In this document: positions 25,874 through 39,200 of the stretch, piece by piece
Layout of the letters: each line of letters opens with the position of its first letter
Position numbering within the stretch: the stretch's first letter is position 1
Assembly: GCF_000734965.1 (NCBI RefSeq)
Contig: NZ_JMTB01000048.1
Location: 1 to 55,409 of the forward strand
DNA: 55,409 nt
Origin: Trabulsiella guamensis ATCC 49490
Lineage (GTDB): Bacteria; Pseudomonadota; Gammaproteobacteria; Enterobacterales; Enterobacteriaceae
Reading direction: 5' to 3'
Program-made: the position numbers and the translations under genes
Notes under the pieces: generated by a model
What the model saw: only the letters and a program-made list of their open reading frames with translations
Database searches by the model: none
Told to the model about the DNA's origin: nothing

Positions 25874-27174
25874 CGGTCCCAGTAGGCTTCTTCGAGGCTA
25901 TCTTCACGCTCAGGTAGCCCACGGGTCAGTCGCGGCGAATGCTGGTTCAGCACCTGATAACTCACGCGGTTAGCGTATTTGCATACCTGCGCCAGCGATG
26001 AGTACGTCAGCCAGGTAAACTGGTGCTTGCTGGAGTTCGGCACGTTGTTGCGGTGGTAGTTGTTGGCGGTAATATCATGCAGTAATGCCGCCAGCGCACC
26101 GTCGCCTGCGCCGTTGGTGTTCATGATCTTCTCTGGCCCACCCATGTACGGGGCGATATGCGAATAGATGCGCAGTGGGTGCTGGCAGTCCTGGAAACGC
26201 ATTGCCCGGCTAAATTCATACTGGTTAAACTCGGCAATAGCACCCGGCAGCAGTGGATGCTGCGTTTTACGCTTCGCGGCTTCCTCAGTATACCCTGCCA
26301 TGTACAGACCAATCGGGCCTGCGGTGCATAAGACGAGATCCACCCACTCCAGCGCCTTATCGGACGCCAGCAGCGGATCAGCAATCCCTGTCAGCGCTTC
26401 CCCTTCTTCCTCGTTCATCGCCAGAATCGAGACGTTTTCTTTGAGAAAATCCTGCCACCAGAGCGGGTTATCGGCAATGACGTATTTGGTGCCCAGCGTC
26501 AGTACCACCGGGACGTTGTATTTTTTGGCGTAGCTAATCGCTTTCATTGTAGCGTCTGGCATCGGCTCGCCTGGTTTACAGCGCACCAGGTAGGAGGTGA
26601 GCACCAGTGCGGACGCACCGGCAATCACCGCTTCAGGAATACTCTCTGCGCGCAACTGGTTCATATGCCCCGGGCTGATGGCAAACGTCCGCTCGCCTGA
26701 ATCGCTAATCAGCGTAAAACAGCGGCCAATCGGCCCGTCCACGCCCTGCAAATGATTGAGATCAGTACGGCTGGAAGTGTTGCACAAATAGCGGTAGGCA
26801 TAGCCGCCAATGTCGATGTTGCTGCACATCACACCCAGCAGGACGGAACGGTCATCTGCCAGCACCGAATAGTTGTGCATGGTGTTGCCAATGGTGCCAC
26901 CAGCAAACTGATGAGTAATGAGATTTTCGCGAACCAGCTCGTTGTACAGCGCGTCGGCAACCTCATCTTCAATGACCAGCGAATGGCCCGCGCTGAGTCC
27001 ATACCGTTCGATAAACGCATCATCCACTTTCGCTTCAATATCCACCAGCGTCTGGTCGATGCCGACCACCCAGGACGTACTGGTTTCGCTTTCCGGCTGG
27101 ATTTGTTTCAGTAGCGGATCGCGAGCATTGACGGGGAAATAGTGTTTAGATTTACGTTTACCGGGAAATTTCAT
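25870..27174 (-). CDS. gsk: Inosine-guanosine kinase
   Basis: A 434-residue cytosolic PfkB/ribokinase-family enzyme that phosphorylates inosine and guanosine to IMP and GMP in purine salvage. N-terminal substrate motifs (WVVGIDQTLVDIEAKVDD, FAGGTIGNTMHN) and the C-terminal NTNGAGDGALAALLHD, whose Asp is the catalytic base, are present. Same length as E. coli. It complements ushA and apt nearby in nucleotide recycling. Convergent with ybaL, sharing stop bases, with no terminator between. Confidence 0.96.
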   Translation of the reverse strand: MKFPGKRKSKHYFPVNARDPLLKQIQPESETSTSWVVGIDQTLVDIEAKVDDAFIERYGLSAGHSLVIEDEVADALYNELVRENLITHQFAGGTIGNTMHNYSVLADDRSVLLGVMCSNIDIGGYAYRYLCNTSSRTDLNHLQGVDGPIGRCFTLISDSGERTFAISPGHMNQLRAESIPEAVIAGASALVLTSYLVRCKPGEPMPDATMKAISYAKKYNVPVVLTLGTKYVIADNPLWWQDFLKENVSILAMNEEEGEALTGIADPLLASDKALEWVDLVLCTAGPIGLYMAGYTEEAAKRKTQHPLLPGAIAEFNQYEFSRAMRFQDCQHPLRIYSHIAPYMGGPEKIMNTNGAGDGALAALLHDITANNYHRNNVPNSSKHQFTWLTYSSLAQVCKYANRVSYQVLNQHSPRLTRGLPEREDSLEEAYWDR

Positions 27175-27281
27175 AGTTGTGCTTACGGATGATCAAAAGA
27201 GCGGTAAAGAGTACCACATTCTGCTTTCGGCAGCGATTTGCGACGGCGTCCACTATTTTGTTCAGCGACTGGTCTGCTGAT

Positions 27282-28244
27282 TCACCGGTAAGGCTGTGTC
27301 AGGTTAACCATCATCTCAATATGTTCCGGTGTAGCATTTAGCGCCGGAATATATTCATATTTCTCGCCACCCGCTTCGAGGAATAATTCCCGGTTCTGCA
27401 CGGCGATCTCTTCCAGCGTTTCCAGGCAGTCTGCCGCAAATCCGGGACACATCACCTGAATATGCTTCACGCCTTTTTCCGCCAGCATTTTCAGCGTTTC
27501 GTCGGTATAGGGCGTCAGCCAGGGTTCGCGCCCGAAGCGAGACTGAAAAGTCATCATGACGTTATCGTGCGGAATTCCCAACGCGGAAACCAGCTCACGC
27601 GTGGTATCACGGCAGCGCTGCGGGTAATCGTCACCTTCGTCAGCATAACGCTGCGGAATGCCATGATAAGAGAGCAGCAGGAGATCGGGTTCCCCATGAA
27701 TGGCAAACGACGCACGGGCGCTGTTGGCCAGCGCGGTAATGTAATCATGGTCATCGGCGTAATCACGGATAAACGAGATGCCGGGAATACGGCGTTTTGT
27801 CGCGAAGATCCGCGCCAGCTCGTTCCAGACGGCAGCCACGGTGGAGCAGGAATACTGCGGGTAGAGTGGCAACACGACGATATGGTCAACGCCCTGCGCT
27901 AACAGTTCTTCCACCGCGCTCTCCAGCGACGGCGAACCGTAGCTCATACCTAACGCAACGGGTGTGTCCGGCAAACGCGCCGCCAGCGCCTGCTGTTGCT
28001 CGCGACTGTACACCATCAACGGGGAACCGCCTTCCATCCAGATGGACTGGTAATGCTTCGCGACCCGGGGCGCACGCAGGGGCAAAATCACGCCGCGCAG
28101 TAAGGGCCACCACAGCAGACGAGAGGTGTCGACGACCCGTGTGTCGCTTAAAAATTGTCGTAAATAGCGTTTCACTGCCTGCGGGGTTGGCGCATCGGGC
28201 GTGCCAAGGTTGGCTATCAATATGCCGGTTTTCGTCTGACGCAT
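27282..28244 (-). CDS. hemH: Ferrochelatase
   Basis: The last step of haem synthesis: inserts ferrous iron into protoporphyrin IX at the inner membrane surface. 320 residues, as in E. coli. Visible are the N-terminal LLANLGTP-like block ([13 protein letters not shown]), GGSPLMVYS, the catalytic histidine in [15 protein letters not shown], and the acidic metal-path residues in [13 protein letters not shown]. Same order as E. coli, adk upstream on the same strand; the 126-bp gap carries a hairpin after adk. No cysteine Fe-S ligand cluster is apparent. Confidence 0.96.
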   Translation of the reverse strand: MRQTKTGILIANLGTPDAPTPQAVKRYLRQFLSDTRVVDTSRLLWWPLLRGVILPLRAPRVAKHYQSIWMEGGSPLMVYSREQQQALAARLPDTPVALGMSYGSPSLESAVEELLAQGVDHIVVLPLYPQYSCSTVAAVWNELARIFATKRRIPGISFIRDYADDHDYITALANSARASFAIHGEPDLLLLSYHGIPQRYADEGDDYPQRCRDTTRELVSALGIPHDNVMMTFQSRFGREPWLTPYTDETLKMLAEKGVKHIQVMCPGFAADCLETLEEIAVQNRELFLEAGGEKYEYIPALNATPEHIEMMVNLTQPYR

Positions 28245-28333
28245 TACCGCCTCTTAATCGTTGAACTGGCTGATAATTGTAGCTGAAAAGGGCGTAAGAA
28301 GAACCAATTGTAGCGAAAGGTAAAGTGAGGATG

Positions 28334-28361
28334 TTCTCACCCGGAAGAGACCGGGTGAGAA
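28334..28361 (-). terminator. Hairpin downstream of adk
   Basis: A perfect 11-bp stem, TTCTCACCCGG (28334-28344) with CCGGGTGAGAA (28351-28361), and a six-base loop, 9 bases beyond the adk stop. No U run follows on the adk strand. Confidence 0.65.
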
Positions 28362-28370
28362 ACACGGCCA

Positions 28371-29048
<678 letters not shown>

Positions 29049-29149
29049 TCAAAAAGCGCTAAACGATACCACCAGAACGCGGATGTCTCAAGGAAGGCGG
29101 ATCAGCTGAAACGGTTAATGGGAAATATTTAGGAGGAGTACAGGTAACG

Positions 29150-29172
29150 CCCCTCTCCTGGGAGGAGAGGGG
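29150..29172 (-). terminator. Hairpin downstream of htpG
   Basis: CCCCTCTCCT (29150-29159) pairs perfectly with AGGAGAGGGG (29163-29172) around a three-base loop, 23 bases beyond the htpG stop. No U run follows on the minus strand. The arm sequence recurs in the hairpin after copA. Confidence 0.6.
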
Positions 29173-29195
29173 GAAGGTCATCACGCTGATGTGAA

Positions 29196-31070
29196 TTATG
29201 ACACCAGCAACTGGTTCATCCGGCGAATAAACTGGTTCGGATCTTCCAGCGTGCCGCGCTCGGCGAACAGCGCCTGATCGAGCAGCAGCTCAACCCATTC
29301 ACTGAATTTTGCTTCGTCCTCGGTATCAGCAGCGCGTTTCACCAGCGCGTGATCCGGGTTCAGTTCGAAGATGTATTTCACATCCGGTACGCTCTGGCCC
29401 GCCGCGGCAAACAGTTTTGCCATCTGGGTGCTCATTTCATCCGCATCGGTAGTGACGATAGCCGGGGTATCGGTCAGACGATGGGTCAGACGCACCTCTT
29501 TTACTCGCTCGCCGAGCAGCGTTTTCACGCGATCAACAAACGGCTCCAGCGCTTTTTCCGCTTCTTTGCCGTTGTCGTCCAGCTCGTCCGCCAGTTTATC
29601 CAGCGATTCATCTGCTTTTGCTACTGACTGGAAGGCTTTGCCGTCAAACTCGGTCAGATAGCTCATCATCCACTCGTCAATACGGTCGGAGAGCAGCAAG
29701 ACTTCGATGCCTTTCTTACGCAGCAGTTCCAGATGCGGGCTGCTTTTCGCCGCCGCGTAGCTGTCTGCGGTGATGTAGTAGATCTTCTCCTGCCCTTCTT
29801 TCATGCGCGAAACGTAGTCTTCCAGCGATACGGTCTGTGCGGAAGAGTCAGTATGCGTAGAGGCAAAACGCAGCAGCTTCGCGATGGTCTGCGTGTTCGC
29901 ACTGTCTTCTGCCGGGCCTTCTTTCATCACCAGACCGAACTGTTTCCAGAACGTCTGGTATTTTTCAGCATCATCTTTCGCCAGTTTTTCCAGCATCTGC
30001 AGCGCACGTTTGCTCAGGGCATTACGAAGATTACGGGTCACGGTGCTGTCCTGCAGGATTTCACGCGACACGTTAAGCGGCAGGTCGTTAGAATCAATCA
30101 GACCGCGCACAAAGCGCAGGTAATTCGGCATGAACTGCTCGGCGTCATCCATGATGAACACGCGCTGCACGTACAGCTTCAGACCGTGCTTGTGATCGCG
30201 ATTCCACATGTCCCATGGCGCCTGAGACGGGATATACAGCAGACTGGTGTACTCCTGCTTACCTTCCACACGGTTGTGGCTCCAGGTCAGCGGATCAGTA
30301 AAGTCATGAGCGATATGCTTGTAGAATTCGTTGTATTCGTCGTCTTTAATTTCTGACTTATTACGCGTCCACAACGCCTGCGCCTTGTTGATTTTCTCCC
30401 AGGACACAACGGTTTCACCGTCTTTCTCTTCCTGTTTTTCAATCTCAACCGGCAGCGCGATGTGGTCTGAATATTTGCTGATGATGGAACGGACGCGCCA
30501 GTCATTCAGGAAGTCATCTTCGCCTTCGCGCAGATGCAGGGTAATTTCGGTACCGCGATCCGCTTTATTGATGTCAGCTACGGTATATTCGCCTTCACCT
30601 GCGGATTCCCAGAACACGCCATGGTCCGCACTGTCGCCTGCCGCACGGGTCCGCACGGTCACTTTGTCGGCAACGATAAAGGCCGAGTAGAACCCCACAC
30701 CAAACTGACCAATCAGCTGGCTGTCTTTCGCCTGATCAGAACCCATGGATTCGAGGAAGGATTTTGTACCGGATTTCGCGATAGTTCCCAGGTGGTCAAT
30801 CACTTCGTCACGGTTCATACCGATACCGTTATCAGCGATGGTCAACGTGCGTTTTTCCTTATCGAACGACACGCGAACACGCAACTCGCCATCGCCTTCG
30901 TACAGGTCAGGGTTCGAGAGCGCACGGAAACGCAATTTGTCGGCGGCGTCGGAGGCGTTGGAGATAAGCTCACGCAGGAAAATTTCTTTATTTGAATACA
31001 GAGAATGGATCATCAGATGCAGAAGCTGCTTCACTTCAGACTGAAAGCCACGGGTCTCTTGTCCTTTCAT
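29196..31070 (-). CDS. htpG: Hsp90-family chaperone HtpG
   Basis: A 624-residue cytosolic ATP-dependent chaperone. The start at 31070 ([10 protein letters not shown]) is chosen over an ATG 27 codons upstream, which lies within the heat-shock promoter. The N-terminal GHKL ATPase domain shows [20 protein letters not shown] and [11 protein letters not shown]; the middle domain has the conserved arginine in VSREILQDS. The C-terminal dimerisation domain follows. Heat-shock control is supported by a clear sigma32 promoter. The length equals E. coli HtpG. Confidence 0.97.
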   Translation of the reverse strand: MKGQETRGFQSEVKQLLHLMIHSLYSNKEIFLRELISNASDAADKLRFRALSNPDLYEGDGELRVRVSFDKEKRTLTIADNGIGMNRDEVIDHLGTIAKSGTKSFLESMGSDQAKDSQLIGQFGVGFYSAFIVADKVTVRTRAAGDSADHGVFWESAGEGEYTVADINKADRGTEITLHLREGEDDFLNDWRVRSIISKYSDHIALPVEIEKQEEKDGETVVSWEKINKAQALWTRNKSEIKDDEYNEFYKHIAHDFTDPLTWSHNRVEGKQEYTSLLYIPSQAPWDMWNRDHKHGLKLYVQRVFIMDDAEQFMPNYLRFVRGLIDSNDLPLNVSREILQDSTVTRNLRNALSKRALQMLEKLAKDDAEKYQTFWKQFGLVMKEGPAEDSANTQTIAKLLRFASTHTDSSAQTVSLEDYVSRMKEGQEKIYYITADSYAAAKSSPHLELLRKKGIEVLLLSDRIDEWMMSYLTEFDGKAFQSVAKADESLDKLADELDDNGKEAEKALEPFVDRVKTLLGERVKEVRLTHRLTDTPAIVTTDADEMSTQMAKLFAAAGQSVPDVKYIFELNPDHALVKRAADTEDEAKFSEWVELLLDQALFAERGTLEDPNQFIRRMNQLLVS

Positions 31071-31125
31071 TTGGGAATACCTCAACAAAAACAGGTAACA
31101 GTAGAAATAAAACGTTGAGGATGAG

Positions 31126-31152
31126 ATGGGGATACAGGGGGAAAATTTCAAG
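31126..31152 (-). promoter_or_regulatory. Sigma32 heat-shock promoter of htpG
   Basis: On the minus strand CTTGAAA (complement of 31146-31152) and CCCCAT (complement of 31126-31131) have a 14-bp spacer, matching the sigma32 consensus CTTGAAA-N11-16-CCCCAT. The htpG ATG is 55 bp downstream of the -10. Confidence 0.88.
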
Positions 31153-31181
31153 CGGAGGCCAGTGGTTCAGCCTCCGTTTGT

Positions 31182-31786
31182 TCAGAATTTAATCTTGTGA
31201 CGGCCCGCGAGGGAGTGAGACAGCGTGGTGCCATCCACCATTTCCAGTTCGCCACCCACCGGCACGCCATGGGCGATACGGCTGGCATCGACACCATATT
31301 GCGCGCAGAGCTCAGCAATATAGTTCGCGGTGGCTTCGCCTTCGACTGTCGGGTTGGTCGCCAGGATCACCTCGCTGAGGGTTTCCTCCTGCAGACGCTG
31401 TTCGAGGCGGTCAAGACCGATATCGTCCGGGCCAATGCCATCAAGCGGGGAAAGATGCCCCATCAACACGAAATAACGTCCCGAAAACTGCCCGGTTTGC
31501 TCAATGGCGTAGATGTCCGCCGGACTCTCTACCACGCAAATCTGACCATTTTCCTGGCGACGCGGGTTCGCGCAGATGTTGCAGACCTCCTGCTCGGTAA
31601 AGGTCCGGCAATCCGCGCAATGGCCGATTTCGGACATCGCACGGGTCAGCGCCTGCGCCAGGCGCATGCCACCGCTGCGATCACGCTGCAATAGCGTAAA
31701 CGCCATCCGCTGCGCAGACTTGGGGCCAACGCCCGGCAAGCAACGCAGCGCTTCCATTAGCTGGGTTAACAGCGGGCTGGTTTGCA

Positions 31787-31787
<1 letters not shown>
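31182..31787 (-). CDS. recR: Recombination mediator RecR
   Basis: A 201-residue protein of the RecFOR pathway that loads RecA at single-strand gaps. The N-terminal helix-hairpin-helix ([14 protein letters not shown]), the zinc finger with C-A-D-C and C-N-I-C, and the Toprim domain ([14 protein letters not shown] ... [15 protein letters not shown]) are visible. The ATG shares its A with the ybaB TGA, so the proteins are coupled. Last gene of the dnaX-ybaB-recR operon, as in E. coli. Confidence 0.97.
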
Positions 31788-34095
<2,308 letters not shown>

Positions 34096-34144
34096 GGGCA
34101 GGCTCTGCAACGCTGGAAGGTGGATTGTCAGGGGAGTAATGCTA

Positions 34145-34175
34145 ACACAGCCTCGCAGTGACCGCGAGACTGTGT
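34145..34175 (-). terminator. Hairpin between apt and dnaX
   Basis: ACACAG-C-CTCGC (34145-34156) pairs with GCGAG-A-CTGTGT (34164-34175), with one mismatch and a seven-base loop. It begins 13 bases past the apt stop. No long U run, so partial termination or processing is more likely than full termination. Confidence 0.55.
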
Positions 34176-34188
34176 CTTCGAGTCGGGA

Positions 34189-34740
34189 TCAATGTCCCGG
34201 GAATGGGACGAGGCTGTAGCTATGAATGCCCAGCTTCTCCAGGCGCTTCTCGCCACCCAGATCGAACAGGTTAATGATAAACGCCGCATCAGTGACTTCA
34301 CCGCCCAGACGGCGGATCAGTTTTACGGTTGCTTCGATAGTGCCGCCAGTCGCCAGCAGATCGTCAACCACAAGCACTTTATCACCCGGCTGGATGGCAT
34401 CCTGGTGAATTTCCAGTTGATCGGTGCCGTACTCCAGTTCATAGCTTTCGGCGATGGTTTCACGCGGCAGTTTACGCGGTTTACGCACCGGGACAAACCC
34501 TACGCCCAGCGCCAGCGCTACCGGAGCGCCAAACAGAAAACCACGAGCTTCGGTACCCACCACTTTAGTGATACCTGCGTCTTTATAGCGCTCGGTAAGC
34601 AGTTTGATACTCAGCGCGTACGCTTTCGGGTCTTCAAGCAAACTGGTGACATCACGGAACAGAATGCCAGGCTTCGGATAGTCCTGGATACTTTTAATGC
34701 TGTTTTTCAGATATTCAAGCTGCTGTGCAGTCGCGGTCAT
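34189..34740 (-). CDS. apt: Adenine phosphoribosyltransferase
   Basis: A 183-residue cytosolic salvage enzyme converting adenine + PRPP to AMP + PPi. The PRPP-binding motif is [13 protein letters not shown] (about residues 120-132); the N-terminal ILFRDVT and EARGFLFG blocks bind adenine. Length equals E. coli Apt. Same order as E. coli (ybaN, apt, dnaX). Upstream, the 150-bp gap to ybaN contains only AT-rich DNA without an obvious operator. Confidence 0.96.
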   Translation of the reverse strand: MTATAQQLEYLKNSIKSIQDYPKPGILFRDVTSLLEDPKAYALSIKLLTERYKDAGITKVVGTEARGFLFGAPVALALGVGFVPVRKPRKLPRETIAESYELEYGTDQLEIHQDAIQPGDKVLVVDDLLATGGTIEATVKLIRRLGGEVTDAAFIINLFDLGGEKRLEKLGIHSYSLVPFPGH

Positions 34741-34890
34741 AGGTTTGTGCCTGATAAATACTGTTACTTCAGACGCGCGACATTCCGGGCCAGGGAGACG
34801 ATTGTCTAACCTTTGACCGGGCGCGCCTGTACTCGAAAACGCTCGAATTTACTGGCAGAAGGCAATAATTGCAACAGCCATTATTGTGCT

Positions 34891-35268
34891 TTACGGTTTT
34901 TGTTGCTTTTCATCAACCACCGGCAGTCGCCACATAAAAATGAGCAGACAGAAAAGGATAATAAGAAGCAAGATTCGTACCCACATCATTTTTACCACCC
35001 ACAGCGAGAGACCGAATGTGATTAAAATCACTACAATGGCACGCGGCTTCGCCCCTGCCGGCATCGCTTTATGTTTCTGCCAGAAACGCAAATAGCCGCC
35101 AAACCACGAGCGATACAGCAGCCAGTGGTGAAAACGTGGCGATGAGCGTGAGAAACACCAGGCGGCAAGCAGAATAAAAGGCGTCGTCGGTAAAATGGGC
35201 AAAAAGACCCCGAGCGTCCCTAAGACTACCGCCAGCCAGCCAATGATGATTAAAATAGTACGTTGCAT
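34891..35268 (-). CDS. ybaN: DUF454 inner-membrane protein YbaN
   Basis: A 125-residue small membrane protein of unknown function. The start is at 35268 (MQRTILIIIGW), matching E. coli length; a longer start at 35286 is unsupported. A first helix IGWLAVVLGTLGVFLPILPTTPF carries the family LPTTPF motif; two further helices lie at the C-terminus. A central basic/aromatic loop (RSSPRFHHWLLYRSWFG) faces one side of the membrane. It is divergent from priC. No function is assigned. Confidence 0.92.
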   Translation of the reverse strand: MQRTILIIIGWLAVVLGTLGVFLPILPTTPFILLAAWCFSRSSPRFHHWLLYRSWFGGYLRFWQKHKAMPAGAKPRAIVVILITFGLSLWVVKMMWVRILLLIILFCLLIFMWRLPVVDEKQQKP

Positions 35269-35335
35269 AATGCGAATCGTTATCAACCCTGATCGCTAAT
35301 GTAGCATAAACACTTGCCATTACTGGAAGCGCAAC

Positions 35336-35863
35336 GTGAAAACTGACTCGCTTTTACAAACGCTGGAAAAACAGCTGGCTATGCTGGAAGCCCGTGCCGC
35401 CCCACTGGCGAATTTCGCGACGCTCGGCCCGCGCTTCGACCGGCAGCTGTTTCAGACGCGCAGCACGCGCCTGGAGGCCTGTCTGACGGAAGCGCGGCAC
35501 AATCTCAACGCCCTAAAGCAGGCCGTTGAACAACAGCAACTGCCACAAATCGCCTGGCTTGCTGAGCATCTGGCCGCACAAATGGAAGCCATCTTGCGCG
35601 AAACCGACGCCTGGTCGCTACGTTCATGGGATACCGGCTCTCCGGCGCTGACGCGCTGGCAGCGTAAGCGGCTACAGCATCAGGAATACGAACGTCGGTT
35701 GCTGGCGCTGTGGCGTGAACGCGAGCAGTTACTGGCGCAGGCTACCGGTTTTGAGGAACAGCAGCGGTTGTCCCGTGAAGTGGAAACCTGTGCGGGCAGG
35801 CTCCAGCGCTGCCAGAAAGCATTACAGGATATTGAAGCCGTTCTGGCGCGAATGACCCGTTAA
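35336..35863 (+). CDS. priC: Primosomal replication protein N'' (PriC)
   Basis: A 175-residue replication-restart factor that reloads DnaB at stalled forks with lagging-strand gaps and contacts SSB. It uses a GTG start at 35336 after GGAAG, giving the E. coli length. The protein is helical with basic and aromatic stretches ([18 protein letters not shown]) fitting the SSB/DNA-binding helices. rsmS follows 11 bases downstream, forming a two-gene unit. Divergent from ybaN. Confidence 0.94.
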   Translation: MKTDSLLQTLEKQLAMLEARAAPLANFATLGPRFDRQLFQTRSTRLEACLTEARHNLNALKQAVEQQQLPQIAWLAEHLAAQMEAILRETDAWSLRSWDTGSPALTRWQRKRLQHQEYERRLLALWREREQLLAQATGFEEQQRLSREVETCAGRLQRCQKALQDIEAVLARMTR

Positions 35864-35874
35864 CAGGAGACACT

Positions 35875-36066
35875 ATGTCACTCGAAAATGCCCCGGACGA
35901 GGTCAAACTGGCCGTCGATCTGATCATGCTACTGGAGCAACATGCGATCCCACCGCAGACGGTGTTGCGCGCGCTCGACATTGTGAAGCGAGATTATGAA
36001 AGCAAGCAAAAAATGGCGGAAGCCGCTTCGCAAGAAACGAATCATCCCTCTGACGCCGGACGATAA
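35875..36066 (+). CDS. rsmS: Pleiotropic regulator RsmS (YbaM)
   Basis: A 63-residue protein of the DUF2496/RsmS family; homologues in plant-pathogenic enterics influence the Rsm regulatory network, while the mechanism is not settled. The conserved core is [20 protein letters not shown] then [16 protein letters not shown]. The C-terminus ([16 protein letters not shown]) is about ten residues longer than E. coli YbaM. It follows AGGAGACACT closely and sits right after priC. Just downstream is a nuclease-family fragment. Confidence 0.88.
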   Translation: MSLENAPDEVKLAVDLIMLLEQHAIPPQTVLRALDIVKRDYESKQKMAEAASQETNHPSDAGR

Positions 36067-36100
36067 ATGCTGTCATCGTGGTGCTTTGCGACAACGATGA

Positions 36101-36217
36101 TGGAAGGAGGAAACGCGAAACATCGCCCGGAAAATGCTGGCTTGTGGTATTGACATCACCACCGTACTGACAGTTACTGGCTTAACGCTTGAAGAATTGA
36201 CGGCGCTGACGCATTAA
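36101..36217 (+). pseudogene. C-terminal remnant of an Rpn (PD-(D/E)XK transposase_31) gene
   Basis: An open stretch of 38 codons after an in-frame stop at 36098-36100 encodes NIARKMLACGIDITTV then LTVTGLTLEELTALTH and a TAA. This matches the typical C-terminal end of recombination-promoting nucleases (pattern IAxxMLxxGxDxxTVxxxTGLxxxEL). No start codon, catalytic domain or ribosome-binding site is present. The gene is therefore the tail of a deleted Rpn family member left between rsmS and mscK. Confidence 0.75.
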
Positions 36218-36224
36218 ATGTTAA

Positions 36225-36248
36225 CGGGGCGAGCATTCCCCCGCCCCG
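36225..36248. terminator. Hairpin between the Rpn remnant and mscK
   Basis: CGGGGCG (36225-36231) pairs with CGCCCCG (36242-36248) around ten bases. Located 8 bases after the remnant stop and 5 bases before the mscK stop. No U run on either side, so bidirectional termination is inferred by position. Confidence 0.5.
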
Positions 36249-36253
36249 CGTCG

Positions 36254-39200
36254 TTATTCGCTTACCGCTCCTGCGGCGTCATCCCCTTTGATCTCCCGCT
36301 TCACTTCCCTGACTTCATCACCCTTTTCATTACGCAGATGGACTTCCAGCTGGTTAAAGGCAATGTCGATACCATTTTCACGGCACAGGCGATCAATAGC
36401 CCGGTTCAGCTCATCAACGGTGTAACTGCGATCGCGTAATTCCCGGACATACAGACGAAGTTCGTGGTCCAGTGTGCTGGCGCCAAAAGTGGTAAAGAAC
36501 ACCGCTGGTGCCGGATCCTGCATCACGGTGGGATGTTCATTCGCTGCCTGCAGCAGCACCTCTTTTACTTTGTCGAGATCAGATCCGTAAGCCACCCCAA
36601 GGCGGATCACCACGCGAGTGATGGTATCGGACAATGACCAGTTGATCAGCCGCTCGGTCACGAAAGCTTTATTCGGGATAATCACTTCCTTACGGTCGAA
36701 ATCGGTAATCGTAGTGGCACGAATACGGATTTTGCTGACAGTGCCGGAAAACGTACCGATAGTGACGGTATCGCCGATGCGTACCGGGCGTTCAAACAAG
36801 ATGATCAAACCGGAAACAAAGTTACCGAAAATTTCCTGTAATCCAAAACCAAGACCGACCGATAACGCTGCCGCCAGCCACTGTAGTTTATCCCACGAGA
36901 CACCCAGTGAACCAAAAACGGTCATCGCGCCCACAGCGATAATCACGTAATTGAGAATGGTGGTAATGGCATAGGATGCCCCCTGGCGCATATTAAGTCG
37001 GGACAACACCAGCACTTCCAGCAAACCCGGCAGGTTGCGGATCAGCGCCCAAGCCACCATTGACGCGATCACCGCGAACAACAAACTGCCCAGCGTGACG
37101 CTCTTCATCACGCTGGCGCCCGCCTCAGAACCGGTGTAATGCCACAGCGTAATGCTGTCCAGATAGGCAAATACGGTGATGAGATCGGACCAAATGGCCC
37201 AGAACATCACGGCAAACAGCGCCACCATCACCAGCATAGTGATACGCAGCGTTTGCTGGTTGACCTGCTCCAGCGCAATGGTCGGCTCTTCCTGTGGCTC
37301 TGCGCCCTCTGCCCCCTCTTTCACCAGATGTTGACGACGCGCCAGCGCCCGGCGATAAGCGATACGGCGTGCAGCGACGCTCAGACCACGCAGGACAGTC
37401 TGGTACAACAGATTCCAGAGGATGACCAGATAAACGGTTTCGATCCAGCGCCCGGCCAGTCGCAATGTGGTGTAAAAATAGCCGGTGGCGGTCAGAACCA
37501 TCAGCGCTATCGGGACAATCGCCAGTACCGTAACGGTCACCAGACGCAAACTGTGGGACTCTTTATCCCGCCAGCTGTCACGGCACATCGGCCAGATCAG
37601 AACAGTGATGAGCAATAGATTGAGCAGAATGACAAACTGCCCCAACACATCGTCCATCAAATGCAGTGGCGACAGCTCAGACACCACCGACCAGAAATGC
37701 AGCGGCAGCAGCGCCAGGCTGACGCGGACAATCTGGCGACGCCAGTGGCTGGTTAGCTCGGCGGGCATATTGAAATGCGTCACCGCCACGCCATTTTTTT
37801 CCAGCACCTTCCAGCACAGGCCGAATACCAGCCAGAACATTGCCAGCTTTTTACTGAATGCCCACAGCAGATCACTAATGTTGAGCTGCATGGTCAGCAA
37901 AATAAGCCCGACGGCGAGAATAATCATCACCACGGGTAAGGCGCGGATCAGATCGATAAGAATCGCTTTCGGCGTATGTAACTGACTGTCATTACGCAGT
38001 TGTCCGACCTGAGACGCCAGCTTTTGCTGATAATCCCGCAACCATTTGAGCCGCCAGCGGATCAACACAGCAATAAGCAGTAGCGGCAACCCGGCAAGGA
38101 AAGCGATAAACACCGCAGGCCACGCCTTTTCCCAGTTCACGGTAATTTTCATCGCTTTGAACTGATCTTTCAGCGCCTTAGGGAAGGATTTAATCCAGTC
38201 CCAGTCCACCGGCTTGTTGCTGTTGACCCAAAAAATCTGCTGGGTCAGGATCTCTTTTAAACTTTTCGAAACACTGACCAGTTGCTGTTGGTTGACTTGC
38301 AGGTTAATGGCCATCATCAGCTGGTTGCCCAGTTGTTTGTTAAGCTGATCGAGCAGCTCGCGACGCATATCGACCACTTCCAGCAGCGCGTCATGCACCT
38401 CGCCATTCACCTCACTGCTGTGCCCCTCCTCCAGTTTTGCAACAAACGCGTCGCTCTGGAAAAGGGCGTCACGCTGCTGGTTCACTTCGAACTGCTCCAG
38501 ACGCAAATCCGCGATGCGGTTAGTCATGTCTTCCAGTTCATCAGCGGATGGCAGCGTCTGTTGCTGTTGATAAAGGATACGCGACAGCAGCAGACTGCCC
38601 TTCAGCACCGCAATCTGCTCTTTGATATTGCGCTCGGATTGCAGCGCGCGATCCAGCCAGTTTTTCACTTTAATATTCTGCTGAACCAGCTGGTTGCCAT
38701 TTTCGGTGGCGGTGATAAGGCGCTGGCTCAACTGATGGTTGATTTCCAGTTCCTGTTTCACCAGCGGATTAGCCTGAATCCGCGCCGTTTCATCCGGCGT
38801 TACCGCTTCCTGTGCGGTTTTCTCGGTGAGCGTCAACCGTTTGCTGTTTACCGCCTCCTGCAGCAACTGGAGCTGATGCTCGAGACGGTTACTGTTAGCG
38901 GTCACATAGTCACGCTGTTTCTGCAGCGTATCCTGTAAAATCGTATTGCCTTCGAGGCTTTTGCGCTGTTGGTCAATCTGCGCATTCAGCAGCGCCTGTT
39001 GCGCCAGCAAGAGCCCCTGCTCGCTGGGTCGCAGCGCCCCTTCACCGACAATCGTGCCATTCAGGCGATTACGGATCTGCTGAAGCTGCTGCGACGCCGC
39101 ATACATCGTGTTCTGAACCCGTTCAGGCTGGGTCTGCAGCGAAACCAGTTGGCTGTTATAGGTCGCGAGATCATTCTGCGACGTCTGTAATTCATCGAGG

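Noticed and set aside
29733-30356. 207-codon plus-strand ORF opposite htpG
   Set aside because: Shadow of the conserved htpG coding frame.
34813-35025. 70-codon plus-strand ORF between apt and ybaN
   Set aside because: Mostly antisense to ybaN, low-complexity basic sequence, no supporting start.
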